In this document: piece after piece, positions 35,027 through 43,684 of the stretch
How positions within the stretch are numbered: the first letter of the stretch is position 1
How the letters are laid out: every line of letters begins with the position of its first letter
Source of the DNA: Virgisporangium ochraceum
Lineage (GTDB): Bacteria; Actinomycetota; Actinomycetes; Mycobacteriales; Micromonosporaceae
Assembly: GCF_016863655.1 (NCBI RefSeq)
Contig: NZ_BOPH01000018.1
Coordinates: forward strand, 124,001 to 188,000
Direction of reading: 5' to 3'
Length of the DNA: 64,000 nt
Translations under genes and position numbers: made by a program
The notes under the pieces: generated by a model
What the model was told of the DNA's origin: nothing
The model's input: only the letters and a program-made list of their open reading frames with translations
Database searches by the model: none

Positions 35027-36598
35027 TCAGCCGCGCTTGGTGTGGACCTTCGCGCGGCCGGCCGGGGTGCGGCGCTTCGCACCCGTCGCCATCGCGGGTT
35101 CCGGGGTGTCGGCGGGTGGGCCGGTCACCGGGGTGGGGTCGTCGGCCTCCTCGTCCACGGTGGCCTCTACGGGAGCGGGGCTCACCGGGGCGTCGGCGGG
35201 AGCCGAGCGGTAGACCACCGACAGCGGCGCCTTGTACCACGGACGGCCGGTGCCCAGCGGTTCGTACCCGTAGTACGCGTACCCCGGCTGACCCTTGCGC
35301 GGCGTCATGTTCAGCACGCAGCCCAGCACCTTGGCGTCGACCGCGCGCAGGGCCTCCGTCGCCGAGCGGACCTGGGCCGCCGACGTCTTTCCGCAGCGGA
35401 ACACCAGCACGGTGCCGTCGACGAGGGCGGCGGCCAGGGCGCCGTCGGTCACCGGGAGCAGCGGCGGCGTGTCGACGATGACCATGTCGAAGCCGCCGCG
35501 CAGCGCCTCCAGGAGGGCGGCCATGTTCCGGGACCCGAGCAGCTCGCTCGGGTTCGGCGGCACCGAGCCGCTCGGCAGCACGAACACCCCGCTGGTGCCC
35601 CACTCCTGCAGTGCGTCGTCGACCGTGGCCTGCCCGGCCAGCACATTGGTGACCCCGATCGTGCCGTCGACCCCCAGGTACTCGGCCAGCCGCGGGCGGC
35701 GCAGGTCGGCGTCGACCAGCACCACCTTCCTGCCCGCCTCGGCGAACACGATCGCCAGGTTGCACGCGGTGGTCGACTTGCCCTCGCCGGGCACCGCGCT
35801 CGTCACCACGAGGGTGCGGGCCGGCTCGTCGACGTTCACGAACTGCAGGTTGGTGCGCAGCTGCCGGAGGGCCTCGGCCCGCACCGAGCCGGCGCTTCCG
35901 GTGACGATCAGCGGGTCCTTGCGGGCGCGGCTGTCGACCGGCACCGACGAGAGCACCGGCGAACCGGTCAGCTCGGCCAGCACGCCGGAGGACTTCACGC
36001 TGGTGTCGAGCACCTCGCGCAGCACCGCCGCACCGATGCCGATCAGCAGCCCGACCGCCAGGCCCAGGCCCACGTTGCGCACCGGCTGCGGCGCCACCGG
36101 CTCGTCGGCGAGCGTGGGGCCGGCGACGACCTCCACCCACACGGTCGGCGACGAGCCGCCGGGCGGGGTCTCGAGCGTCTGCACGAGGTCGACGAACGCG
36201 TCGGCCACCGCGCGGGTCAGCACCACCGCGCGGTTGCGGTTGCGGTCGGTCACCGTCGCTTCGAGCAGGACCGTGTCGGGGACCGGCGTCGCGGTGATCG
36301 CCGCCTGCACGCGCGCCGCCGACCGGGCCTGCGCCTCCCGACCGACGACGGCCTGCGCCAGCCGGTCGCTGGTCAGCAGGTCGGCGTAGGACTTGATGCG
36401 CTGCTGGGAGAACAGGCCGCCCTGGTAGGCGTCGGACACGCCTTTCGTCTGGGTGCCGACGAAGAAGGTGACCGACGCGGCGTACTCGGGCGGGGTCGCC
36501 GCGGTGACCCCGATCCCGCCGCCGAGGCCCAGCAGGACGGCCGTCGCCGCCAGCCACCAGTGCCGGCGTACGGCGCGCAGATAGTCACGGACCTCCAT
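35027..36598 (-). CDS. Wzz-domain/BY-kinase polysaccharide co-polymerase
   Basis: A 523-residue fused chain-length regulator and tyrosine autokinase. Residues 1-200 are the Wzz part with membrane helices near 15-33 and 175-195. The cytoplasmic kinase has Walker A SAVPGEGKSTT (267-277), Walker A' VVLVDADLRRP (292-302) and Walker B MVIVDTPPLLP. The tail includes a Tyr cluster (GYAYYGYEPLGTGRPWYK) for autophosphorylation and a Pro/Glu/Thr-rich, then basic, C-terminus. The start at 36598 has AGGTG seven bases upstream. Convergent with its likely phosphatase and divergent from pglF. Confidence 0.93.
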   Translation of the reverse strand: MEVRDYLRAVRRHWWLAATAVLLGLGGGIGVTAATPPEYAASVTFFVGTQTKGVSDAYQGGLFSQQRIKSYADLLTSDRLAQAVVGREAQARSAARVQAAITATPVPDTVLLEATVTDRNRNRAVVLTRAVADAFVDLVQTLETPPGGSSPTVWVEVVAGPTLADEPVAPQPVRNVGLGLAVGLLIGIGAAVLREVLDTSVKSSGVLAELTGSPVLSSVPVDSRARKDPLIVTGSAGSVRAEALRQLRTNLQFVNVDEPARTLVVTSAVPGEGKSTTACNLAIVFAEAGRKVVLVDADLRRPRLAEYLGVDGTIGVTNVLAGQATVDDALQEWGTSGVFVLPSGSVPPNPSELLGSRNMAALLEALRGGFDMVIVDTPPLLPVTDGALAAALVDGTVLVFRCGKTSAAQVRSATEALRAVDAKVLGCVLNMTPRKGQPGYAYYGYEPLGTGRPWYKAPLSVVYRSAPADAPVSPAPVEATVDEEADDPTPVTGPPADTPEPAMATGAKRRTPAGRAKVHTKRG

Positions 36599-36682
36599 CG
36601 GCGGCACCTCTCCACGAAGTCGTCGACCTGCCCGCGCCGCCGAACGACGCGAACACTTTGTCCGAAAGAACTCTATATGGGA

Positions 36683-36700
36683 GCGTTCTGCCGCGAACGC
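36683..36700. promoter_or_regulatory. Inverted repeat in the BY-kinase/pglF divergent promoter
   Basis: GCGTTC (36683-36688) and GAACGC (36695-36700) separated by six bases, with flanking GG/CC able to extend the match. It is placed 85 bases from the BY-kinase start and 58 bases from pglF, so it could be a shared operator. Short arms make chance possible. Confidence 0.35.
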
Positions 36701-36757
36701 CCTTCACGAGTACAAAGCGTCGGTTAGATCTGAATAGGACTGATCGTACGAAGGCTC

Positions 36758-38653
36758 ATGTCTTACGACGGGGGACGAATGCAGCCGCTACACAGACCTG
36801 CCCTCACGATGCTCGCCAGCCAGCAGCAGAGGGATCGGGTTCCGACGACGACAAGCAACCGGGTCCGGATGGTGCTCACCTGGGCGGTCGACGCCGTGGC
36901 GTGGAGCGTCGGGCTGACGGTCGCGGTGCTGGCCCGCTACGGGTTCGCCCCGACCCAGGAGTGCCTCTCCGGCACCGCCGCGATGGTCGTGCTCGCGATC
37001 GGCGTGCACACGATGCTCGGTCACCTGCACTTCCTCTACCGGGGCCGGTACGGCTACGGGACGTTCGAGGAGGTCAGGGCGGTCGCCGTCACGGTGATGG
37101 TGTGCGCCGCGGTGATGATGACCGTCGCGCTGATGGCCACGATCAGGCCGGTGCCGTTGAGCGCGGTGGTGGTGGGCAGCCCGCTCACGCTCGTCCTCAT
37201 GCTGGGGGTCCGGTGCGTGCGGCGCCTGCACCGCCAGCGGACCCGGCGCCCCGACGCGCGCACGGCCACGCCGGTGCTGCTGTTCGGTGCCGGCGACGCC
37301 GGCCAGCAGCTGATCCGGTCGATGCTCGGCGACCCGGGCTGCCGGTACGTGCCGGTCGGCGTGCTCGACGACGACCCCGCCAAGCGCCACCTGCGGATCG
37401 CCGGCGTGAGCGTGCTCGGCACCCGGCACGACATCCCGCGGGCCGCGGAGGACACGGGTGCCGCCACCGTGATCTTCGCGGTGTCGAACGCCGACGGCGC
37501 GCTCGTGCGCGACGTCCAGCGGCAGGCGCAGAAGGCCGGCGCGGCGTTCAAGGTGCTGCCGTCGGTGAGCGAGCTGCTCGACGGCCGGGTGGGCGTCGGC
37601 GACGTCCGCGACGTGCAGATCACCGACCTGCTCGGCCGGCACCAGATCGAGACCGACCTCGACGCGATCGCCGGCTACCTGACCGGCAAGCGGGTGCTGG
37701 TCACCGGCGCGGGTGGCTCGATCGGCTCGGAGCTGTGCCGGCAGCTCCACCGGTTCGCGCCGGCCGAGCTGATGATGCTCGACCGCGACGAGTCGGCGCT
37801 GCACGCGGTCCAACTGTCCCTGCACGGCCGCGCGCTTCTCGACGGCCGCGAGCTGATCCTGGCCGACCTGCGCGACACCGCGACCATCCGCCGCATCCTC
37901 GCGGAACGACGGCCGCAGGTGATCTTCCACGCGGCCGCGCTGAAGCACCTCGCGCTGCTGGAGAGCCACCCGGGCGAGGCCGTGAAGAGCAACGTCCTGG
38001 GGACGCAGGCGGTGCTGGAACACGCCAACGGCGTGGAACGGTTCGTGAACATCTCCACGGACAAGGCGGCCAACCCCACGAGCGTGCTCGGCTACTCGAA
38101 GCGGATCACCGAGCGGCTCACCGCGCACGCGGCCACCCGCCACACCGGTACCTTCCTCAACGTGCGCTTCGGCAACGTGCTCGGCAGCCGCGGCTCGGTG
38201 CTCACCGCGTTCACCTCGCAGATCGCGGCCGGTGGACCGGTGACCGTCACCGACCCCGAGGTCACGCGCTACTTCATGACCGTGCAGGAAGCCGTACAAC
38301 TGGTGATCCAGGCCGCCGCCATCGGCCGCGACGGCGAGGCGCTGGTGCTGGAGATGGGCCGCCCGGTGCGGATCGCCGACGTCGCGCGGCAGCTCATCGA
38401 GCAGGCGCCGCGGCCGGTGGAGATCGTCTACACCGGACTGCGTGCGGGCGAGAAGCTGCACGAGGAGCTGTTCGGCGCGGGGGAACGGGACGTGCGCCCC
38501 CTGCACCCGCTGATCTCCCACGTCGAGGTGCCACCGCTCGACCCCGGCAAAATCGAGTACCTGGACCCGGAAGCCGACCGCGACCAGCTCCGGCACGACC
38601 TCGCCGCCCTGTGCGACGTACCGGCCGGATACGCGGCTAGCGGGAGTCGGTGA
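36758..38653 (+). CDS. pglF: PglF/FlaA1/CapD-type membrane UDP-GlcNAc 4,6-dehydratase
   Basis: A 631-residue enzyme, the normal length of the membrane-bound long form. Four helices (about residues 38-150) precede a first Rossmann domain (LLFGAGDAGQQLIRSML) and a C-terminal SDR domain (VLVTGAGGSIGSELCRQL) with catalytic T434-D435-K436. The position usually Met in PglF/FlaA1 reads Leu here (SVLGYSK). It should make UDP-4-keto-6-deoxy-GlcNAc for PglE and PglD. Transcribed separately from pglE-C-D. Its 3' end overlaps the convergent NUDIX gene by 17 bases. Confidence 0.9.
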   Translation: MSYDGGRMQPLHRPALTMLASQQQRDRVPTTTSNRVRMVLTWAVDAVAWSVGLTVAVLARYGFAPTQECLSGTAAMVVLAIGVHTMLGHLHFLYRGRYGYGTFEEVRAVAVTVMVCAAVMMTVALMATIRPVPLSAVVVGSPLTLVLMLGVRCVRRLHRQRTRRPDARTATPVLLFGAGDAGQQLIRSMLGDPGCRYVPVGVLDDDPAKRHLRIAGVSVLGTRHDIPRAAEDTGAATVIFAVSNADGALVRDVQRQAQKAGAAFKVLPSVSELLDGRVGVGDVRDVQITDLLGRHQIETDLDAIAGYLTGKRVLVTGAGGSIGSELCRQLHRFAPAELMMLDRDESALHAVQLSLHGRALLDGRELILADLRDTATIRRILAERRPQVIFHAAALKHLALLESHPGEAVKSNVLGTQAVLEHANGVERFVNISTDKAANPTSVLGYSKRITERLTAHAATRHTGTFLNVRFGNVLGSRGSVLTAFTSQIAAGGPVTVTDPEVTRYFMTVQEAVQLVIQAAAIGRDGEALVLEMGRPVRIADVARQLIEQAPRPVEIVYTGLRAGEKLHEELFGAGERDVRPLHPLISHVEVPPLDPGKIEYLDPEADRDQLRHDLAALCDVPAGYAASGSR

Positions 38654-39107
38654 GGTACTCGGTGCCGCCGGTCGAGCGGGCCCGCAACGCGGCGTCGACC
38701 CGGGGCGCGACGCGGGGAGCCAGCAGGCCGGCGGCCTCGTCCGGCCGGACGAAACGGGCCTCGTCGAGCTCCTCGACCTGCAGGGCGAACCCACCCGGAG
38801 GCGCCTCGACCGTTCCGCAGTCGAAGAGGAAGTGCACCATGCTGCGCGGAGCTGTTCCGTACGGCAGCACCCAGTCGACGACCAGCAGCCGGCCCACCTC
38901 GACCCGGAGACCGATCTCCTCCAGCACCTCGCGGGCGGCGCCCTCGTCCGGGGTCTCGCCGGCCTCGAGGACGCCGCCGGGAAAGCCCCACGTGTCCCGG
39001 TAGTTCGGCTTGACCAGCAGGACGTCGCCGGCCGGGTCGGTGAAGAACCCGGCCGCACCGGCGAAGAAGGTCGGCAGGCTCGCGAAGTAGTCCTCGTCAC
39101 TCAGCAC
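38637..39107 (-). CDS. NUDIX hydrolase
   Basis: A 156-residue NUDIX pyrophosphatase. The full Nudix box is present: GGVLEAGETPDEG followed by AAREVLEEIGL, with the metal-binding REVLEE. The N-terminus AGAAGFFTDPAGDVLLVKPN is typical of the MutT/ADP-ribose-like group, but the substrate cannot be assigned. It starts with GTG at 39107. It converges on pglF with a small overlap and does not seem functionally tied to it. Confidence 0.9.
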   Translation of the reverse strand: MLSDEDYFASLPTFFAGAAGFFTDPAGDVLLVKPNYRDTWGFPGGVLEAGETPDEGAAREVLEEIGLRVEVGRLLVVDWVLPYGTAPRSMVHFLFDCGTVEAPPGGFALQVEELDEARFVRPDEAAGLLAPRVAPRVDAALRARSTGGTEYLTDSR

Positions 39108-39403
39108 CGGGCGACGATAGCGGCGCGCACCAGCCGAACTGTGCGAGTGAGGGACGTGCCGTGCTTAGTGAACTGAGCCGACTACGGAGAGTTTTGAGAC
39201 CGGCATGCAAGGAGAGTTCTGGAACTTGCGCCCACGATCGGATTAGCCGACTTAGGTTGGCTTAGAGGTGCGGTGGCAACGATGAAAGACCGCGATCGTT
39301 AGCTGTCAGGCGCGGGGGGGGGGGCGATGCCGGAGCAAGGCCTGTGATCGAATGGCCTCACTCAGAGTAGCTGTTGATCATCAACTCCTCGAAGGGTGGT
39401 TCA
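39108..39403. other. Intergenic region with an 11-base G tract
   Basis: A 296-base non-coding stretch of lower GC than its surroundings. It has a run of 11 G at 39314-39324, a near direct repeat GGAGAGTTTTG/GGAGAGTTCTG (about 39186 and 39212), and GCCGACTTAGGTTGGCTTAG near 39247. No XRE-type regulator ORF, the common partner of DUF397 genes, is found here. Confidence 0.6.
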
Positions 39404-39604
39404 GTGGCCACAACCAATAGCGTGTTCAAAGCCTCGACAAGGTGCACCGGAGGTGCCTGTGTGGAGGTGGCAGTATCCACCAGCGCGATTATCGTGCGGG
39501 ACGGAAAGGACCGGCAGGGCTCGGTTCTTTCGTTCGGACCCGTCGAATGGCGGAGCTTTCTCGACGCCGTCAAGTCCGGGTCGGTTGGGTCGGCGGACGG
39601 ATAG
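39404..39604 (+). CDS. DUF397 domain-containing small protein
   Basis: A 66-residue protein matching DUF397: FKASTRCTGGACVEVAVST, IIVRDGKDRQGSVLSF, GPVEWRSFLDAVKSG. DUF397 proteins are actinomycete-specific and normally follow an XRE-DUF5753 regulator; BldB-like and WhiJ-system proteins belong to this world, so a developmental regulation role is possible. Here no XRE gene is adjacent. The GTG at 39404 has GAAGGGTGG before it; a TTG at 39374 would extend it by ten residues. Its end overlaps the convergent DUF6082 gene by 35 bases. Confidence 0.8.
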   Translation: MATTNSVFKASTRCTGGACVEVAVSTSAIIVRDGKDRQGSVLSFGPVEWRSFLDAVKSGSVGSADG

Positions 39605-40157
39605 TTTGCTCGGTTGAGCGAGAGCGGTTGGCGTAGATCTCGTCCACGATATGGGCGAATCTGCGCCGGCCGAGCCTGCGTTCGCTCTCGTGGTAGACGG
39701 GTCCGGCGGTGCGCCACCACTGTGCGATCTCCTCGTCGCGGAAGATCCGTTCGCAGGTCCACCGGAGTTCCGACTCCGTGAGTTTTCCCAGGTCGTAGGC
39801 CATCCAGAAGTAGGCGAAGACCATCGCCGAGTACGCCTCTATCTGTGCCCTGGACGTGTGGCTGACGTCGAAACCCCAGGCTGCCAGCAGGCGCGGGTTG
39901 TTGATCGCGAACTGGATCAGATCGGCACGGTGATTTCGCGCCGCCTCGAGTCGGGAGATCTCCGTCTGCTGCGCCTGGAAGTACAGCGCCGCGGCGACCC
40001 CGAGCAGAGCGAGTGTGGACAAGCCTGTCGCCAACGTATTGGCGGTGGCGCTGGTTCCGCCCGGCCAGGAAATGTAGATGACGGTGCCGATGACGGCCGC
40101 GGCGGCGATCGCTCCGACAATTGCGCGCAGCAGCGACCGGCTCTTGGTATTGAGCAT
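39570..40157 (-). CDS. DUF6082 family membrane-anchored protein
   Basis: A 195-residue protein. Two hydrophobic segments (residues about 9-30 and 38-62) are followed by a cytoplasmic helical domain: LEAARNHRADLIQFAINNPR, FAYFWMAYDLGKLTESELRW and QWWRTAGPVYHES, the pattern of the actinobacterial DUF6082 family. Function unknown; such genes often lie near XRE/DUF397 loci. GAGGAAC precedes the ATG. Convergent overlap with DUF397 suggests the two could be antisense-linked. Confidence 0.78.
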   Translation of the reverse strand: MLNTKSRSLLRAIVGAIAAAAVIGTVIYISWPGGTSATANTLATGLSTLALLGVAAALYFQAQQTEISRLEAARNHRADLIQFAINNPRLLAAWGFDVSHTSRAQIEAYSAMVFAYFWMAYDLGKLTESELRWTCERIFRDEEIAQWWRTAGPVYHESERRLGRRRFAHIVDEIYANRSRSTEQTIRPPTQPTRT

Positions 40158-40248
40158 GGCAGTTCCTCGTGTCGAACCCTCCCCAGAGGATTCATTGTGA
40201 GGGATGAATGCCTATGTGTCTGGCGTTTGCCGGTTCACGTGCCAGCTG

Positions 40249-40758
40249 TCAATGGACGATCTCAGCGATCGTCGTTACCAGAATTGTCAGAAGTATCGCG
40301 GTGAGCACTCCCGCGCTCGTCCAGGTGAAGACCCGGCGTGGGAGGGGCCCCAGCCGGCGCCTCGCGTGCCGGGGGGAGTGGCCCCGCGCGGCGCGGGCGA
40401 TCGTGGTCCAGTCGAGGCCGACGGGCCAGCCGGGATTGTCGTTCCACGCGAGGTCGCGGCGCTGGGACGTGAGGTCGGCCAGGGTCAGGTCGCGCTCGTC
40501 GGGCGGTGGCGGCGCCGGCGTCGGGATCGCCGGTCCGCCGGACCGGGCCGTACCGGGCACGCGTGCCGGCAACGGGTCGACGTGCCTGATCCACGGTTCC
40601 AGCTGTGGCGGCCAGGCCAGGTCGACGGGCTGGGCCTCCACCGCCTCCATCGCCTCCATCGCCTCCATCGCGGGATCGGAGGATCCGGACGGGGCGATCG
40701 CGACGGTGCTGGCCGTACCTGTCCGGCGGCAGCCGATGGCGATGCGACGGGTCCGCAT
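40249..40758 (-). CDS. Hypothetical tail-anchored membrane protein
   Basis: A 169-residue protein with no recognised domain. The N-terminal half is Pro-rich; a short repeat MEAMEAMEAVEA is encoded by four tandem 9-base units at 40634-40669 (GCCTCCATC type). A region WPPQLEPWIRHVDPLPARVP is followed by a basic stretch and a C-terminal membrane helix (SAGVLTAILLTILVTTIAEI) that ends the protein, so it would be tail-anchored. The start at 40758 is the most plausible ATG but is not certain. Confidence 0.55.
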   Translation of the reverse strand: MRTRRIAIGCRRTGTASTVAIAPSGSSDPAMEAMEAMEAVEAQPVDLAWPPQLEPWIRHVDPLPARVPGTARSGGPAIPTPAPPPPDERDLTLADLTSQRRDLAWNDNPGWPVGLDWTTIARAARGHSPRHARRRLGPLPRRVFTWTSAGVLTAILLTILVTTIAEIVH

Positions 40759-40930
40759 GGCGCAAGACGCTATGCGGGCCGACCGGCCGGCGCGGGCCGA
40801 ACGCCCTGGTTGCACCTGACCGGTTCCGATCACCTGGCCGGTCCGGTGACCCGCCGCGAGGGACCTTCGGGCAATACCTATCGACACGGACCATTTGGGC
40901 TCACCCGTACCGATCGCCACCGGGGCTAGC

Positions 40931-42256
40931 GTGATCGCCGTGGCGAAGCGGAGCATCGGAAGCCGGATCGAGACCGGCCTCGGCTGCTTCGGGATCATCG
41001 CGCTGGCCGTCACGCTGGCGATCGTCTTCAAGTGGAACCCCTGGCTGGAGGCCCGGGAGTGGCTCGACGAGCGCACCAGCACGCTCTCCGAGCCGAAGGG
41101 CGCCTGGACCCAGCGGGTCGCCGGCACCCCCGACGCCGCCGGGATCACCGACACCGCCGTCGTGGCGTTCATGGGTGACATGGTCGAGAGCCGGGCCCGC
41201 AACAACGGCGAGTTCAAGTGGCGTAAGGAGACCGACTGGGCGGCGCTGGCCGGCACGTCCACGGTGCTCGTCTCCAAGGTGAGCGGCAAGGGCTTCGACG
41301 CCGTCGACGCGCTCAGCGGGTCCACCAAATGGACCGACCCCGACGGCGACGGCGCCTGGACCTACCGCGACGCCGTCCTCACCGTCGACTGCCCCAAGGG
41401 CGGCGCCTGCACGATCGCGAACCGCGACCCCGACTCCGGCGCCGTGCGCTGGAAGGTGCCGATGGGCGGCACCAACCGGGCGCTGTACGGCGGCAACTCC
41501 GGCCGCTCCGCCCCGCGCAACCTCGACGAGCGGTGGAACGACGTCCGCCACGCCAACCCGCTGCCGATGCCCCGCTACCTGGGTTACCTGGTCGAGCGGA
41601 AGCTGCACGTCGTCGACACCGCCGCCGGCCGGAAGCTGCGCGAGGAGACGGTGCCCAACGACTCGCGGGCGGTGGTGGCGGCCAACCGGATCGTGCGGGT
41701 CGCCGGGTCGGTGATCAGCACGGGGTGCCGCATCGTGGTCTCCGGCCGCGACCCCGGATCGGGCCAGCAGGCCTGGCAGAAGGACGGCTACGACCTCCGC
41801 ACCACCGGCGGCGCCGGTTGCGAGCCCCGCAACGACCCGCCCGGCGGCGGAACCGCGCTGATCGCGACCCGGCTCGACCAGCGGCAGGTGCTGCTGTCGG
41901 CCGTCGACGGGCGGGAGCTCGCGGTCGCCAACCCGGGCGAGACCATCCTCGGCACCGACGGCCAGGTCGGCGTCGTGCGCGCCGGCGACGGCAAGAAGAT
42001 CCGCGGGCTGCGCCTCGACGGCGGCGGCCAGGCCTGGGCCCGCGACGTGCAGTCGAGCGCCAAGGTCGGTGTGACGCCGTACGCGATCTTCATCACCGAC
42101 GCCGCGGTCGGACGCGTGATCGCGGTCGACGCCGCCTCCGGCCAGGTGCGCCTGGACGTGAAGACCGGCGCCGAGGTCGTCGGCGTGCACCCGGACGGCG
42201 TCGTGCTGGGCCGCGGCCGCACGATCGGCTTCAGCTCATTTTCGGGGTCCGGTTGA
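40931..42256 (+). CDS. Membrane-anchored PQQ-like propeller protein
   Basis: About 441 residues. A short cytoplasmic start (MIAVAKRSIGSRIETG) and one membrane helix (LGCFGIIALAVTLAIVFKW) precede an extracytoplasmic domain with propeller-type repeats such as FDAVDALSGSTKW, IANRDPDSGAVRWKV, VSGRDPGSGQQAWQ and VIAVDAASGQVRLDV. No enzyme active site is visible. It resembles the protein at 6316 and the extracellular part of the Hsp70 fusion at 51269. GTG starts at 40931 or 40940 are both possible. fumC follows after 34 bases. Confidence 0.82.
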   Translation: MIAVAKRSIGSRIETGLGCFGIIALAVTLAIVFKWNPWLEAREWLDERTSTLSEPKGAWTQRVAGTPDAAGITDTAVVAFMGDMVESRARNNGEFKWRKETDWAALAGTSTVLVSKVSGKGFDAVDALSGSTKWTDPDGDGAWTYRDAVLTVDCPKGGACTIANRDPDSGAVRWKVPMGGTNRALYGGNSGRSAPRNLDERWNDVRHANPLPMPRYLGYLVERKLHVVDTAAGRKLREETVPNDSRAVVAANRIVRVAGSVISTGCRIVVSGRDPGSGQQAWQKDGYDLRTTGGAGCEPRNDPPGGGTALIATRLDQRQVLLSAVDGRELAVANPGETILGTDGQVGVVRAGDGKKIRGLRLDGGGQAWARDVQSSAKVGVTPYAIFITDAAVGRVIAVDAASGQVRLDVKTGAEVVGVHPDGVVLGRGRTIGFSSFSGSG

Positions 42257-42290
42257 ACCGGTAGCGACCAGCGCAGGCAATATGTAGCCC

Positions 42291-43673
42291 ATGGAGTACC
42301 GGATCGAACGCGACACCATGGGTGAGGTCAAGGTCCCGGCGGACGCCCTGTACCGGGCGCAGACGCAGCGGGCCGTGGAGAACTTCCCGATCTCCGGGCA
42401 GCGGCTGGAGGCGGCGCACATCCGGGCGCTGGCCCAGATCAAGGGTGCGGCCGCCGCCGTCAACGCCGACCTCGGTGTGCTCGACCGGTCGACCGCCGAC
42501 GCGATCGTCGCCGCCGCGAACGAGGTGGCCGGCAACAAGCACGACGAGCACTTCCCCGTCGACGTGTTCCAGACGGGCTCGGGCACGAGCTCGAACATGA
42601 ACATGAACGAGGTGCTGGCCACGCTGGCGTCTGCGCACAAGGGTGACAAGATCCACCCGAACGACCACGTGAACGCCTCACAGTCGTCCAATGACGTCTT
42701 TCCCTCCAGCGTCCACCTGGCGGCGACCGCGGCCGTGACCACCGACCTCCTCCCGGCCCTCGACCACCTCGCCGCCGCGCTCGAGGCGAAGGCGGCGGCG
42801 TGGGAGACCGTCGTGAAGTCCGGGCGCACGCACCTCATGGACGCGACCCCGGTGACCCTCGGCCAGGAGTTCGGCGGGTACGCCGCGCAGGTGCGCTACG
42901 GCATCGAGCGGCTGCGGGCCACGCTGCCCCGGCTCGCCGAACTGCCGCTCGGCGGCACCGCCGTCGGCACCGGCATCAACACGCCGGCCGGGTTCGCCGC
43001 CGCGGTGATCGAACGGCTGGTCGCCGACACCGGGCTGCCGCTCACCGAGGCGCGCAACCACTTCGAGGCGCAGGGCGCGCGCGACGCGCTGGTCGAGGCG
43101 TCCGGGCAGCTGCGGGTGATCGCGGTCGGCCTCTACAAGGTCGTGAACGACATCCGGTGGATGGGCTCCGGGCCGCGGGCCGGCCTGCGCGAGCTGGCGC
43201 TGCCCGACCTGCAGCCGGGCTCGTCGATCATGCCGGGCAAGGTGAACCCGGTGGTGCCCGAGGCGGTGCGCATGGTGTGCGCGCAGGTCATCGGCAACGA
43301 CGCGGCGGTGACGTTCGCGGGCAGCCAGGGCGACTTCGAGCTCAACGTGATGATCCCGGTGATGGCGGCCAACCTGCTCGGGTCGATCCGCCTCCTGTCG
43401 AACGCGAGCCGCATGCTGGCCGACCGCTGCGTCGCTGGCCTCGAAGCGAACGAGGAGATCACGCGCGCCTACGCGGAGGGCTCGCCGTCGATCGTCACGC
43501 CGCTGAACAAGTACATCGGGTACGACGAGGCGGCGTCGATCGCGAAGCAGGCTCTCAAGGAGAACCGCGCGATCCGGGAGATCGTGGTCGAGCGTGGACA
43601 CATCAAGGACGGCAAGCTCACCGAGGAGCAGCTCGACGAGGCCCTCGACGTATTGCGGATGACGCACCCGTAA
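42291..43673 (+). CDS. fumC: Fumarate hydratase class II
   Basis: A 460-residue homotetrameric TCA-cycle enzyme that hydrates fumarate to malate. The superfamily signature [11 protein letters not shown] is intact, and [36 protein letters not shown] and [20 protein letters not shown] form the active site. Length and motifs are typical of FumC rather than aspartase (no aspartase-specific changes are evident). cysS starts 11 bases later and may be cotranscribed. Confidence 0.95.
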   Translation: MEYRIERDTMGEVKVPADALYRAQTQRAVENFPISGQRLEAAHIRALAQIKGAAAAVNADLGVLDRSTADAIVAAANEVAGNKHDEHFPVDVFQTGSGTSSNMNMNEVLATLASAHKGDKIHPNDHVNASQSSNDVFPSSVHLAATAAVTTDLLPALDHLAAALEAKAAAWETVVKSGRTHLMDATPVTLGQEFGGYAAQVRYGIERLRATLPRLAELPLGGTAVGTGINTPAGFAAAVIERLVADTGLPLTEARNHFEAQGARDALVEASGQLRVIAVGLYKVVNDIRWMGSGPRAGLRELALPDLQPGSSIMPGKVNPVVPEAVRMVCAQVIGNDAAVTFAGSQGDFELNVMIPVMAANLLGSIRLLSNASRMLADRCVAGLEANEEITRAYAEGSPSIVTPLNKYIGYDEAASIAKQALKENRAIREIVVERGHIKDGKLTEEQLDEALDVLRMTHP

Positions 43674-43684
43674 TACTGGTACAT

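Noticed and set aside
36788..38636. Very long minus-strand frame across pglF continuing from the NUDIX region
   Set aside because: Composition is shadow-like and it contains none of the NUDIX motifs, while the + strand has the complete SDR enzyme.
40634..40669. Four 9-base tandem units as a regulatory repeat
   Set aside because: The units are in frame within the hypothetical tail-anchored protein and encode MEA/VEA repeats, so a coding explanation suffices.
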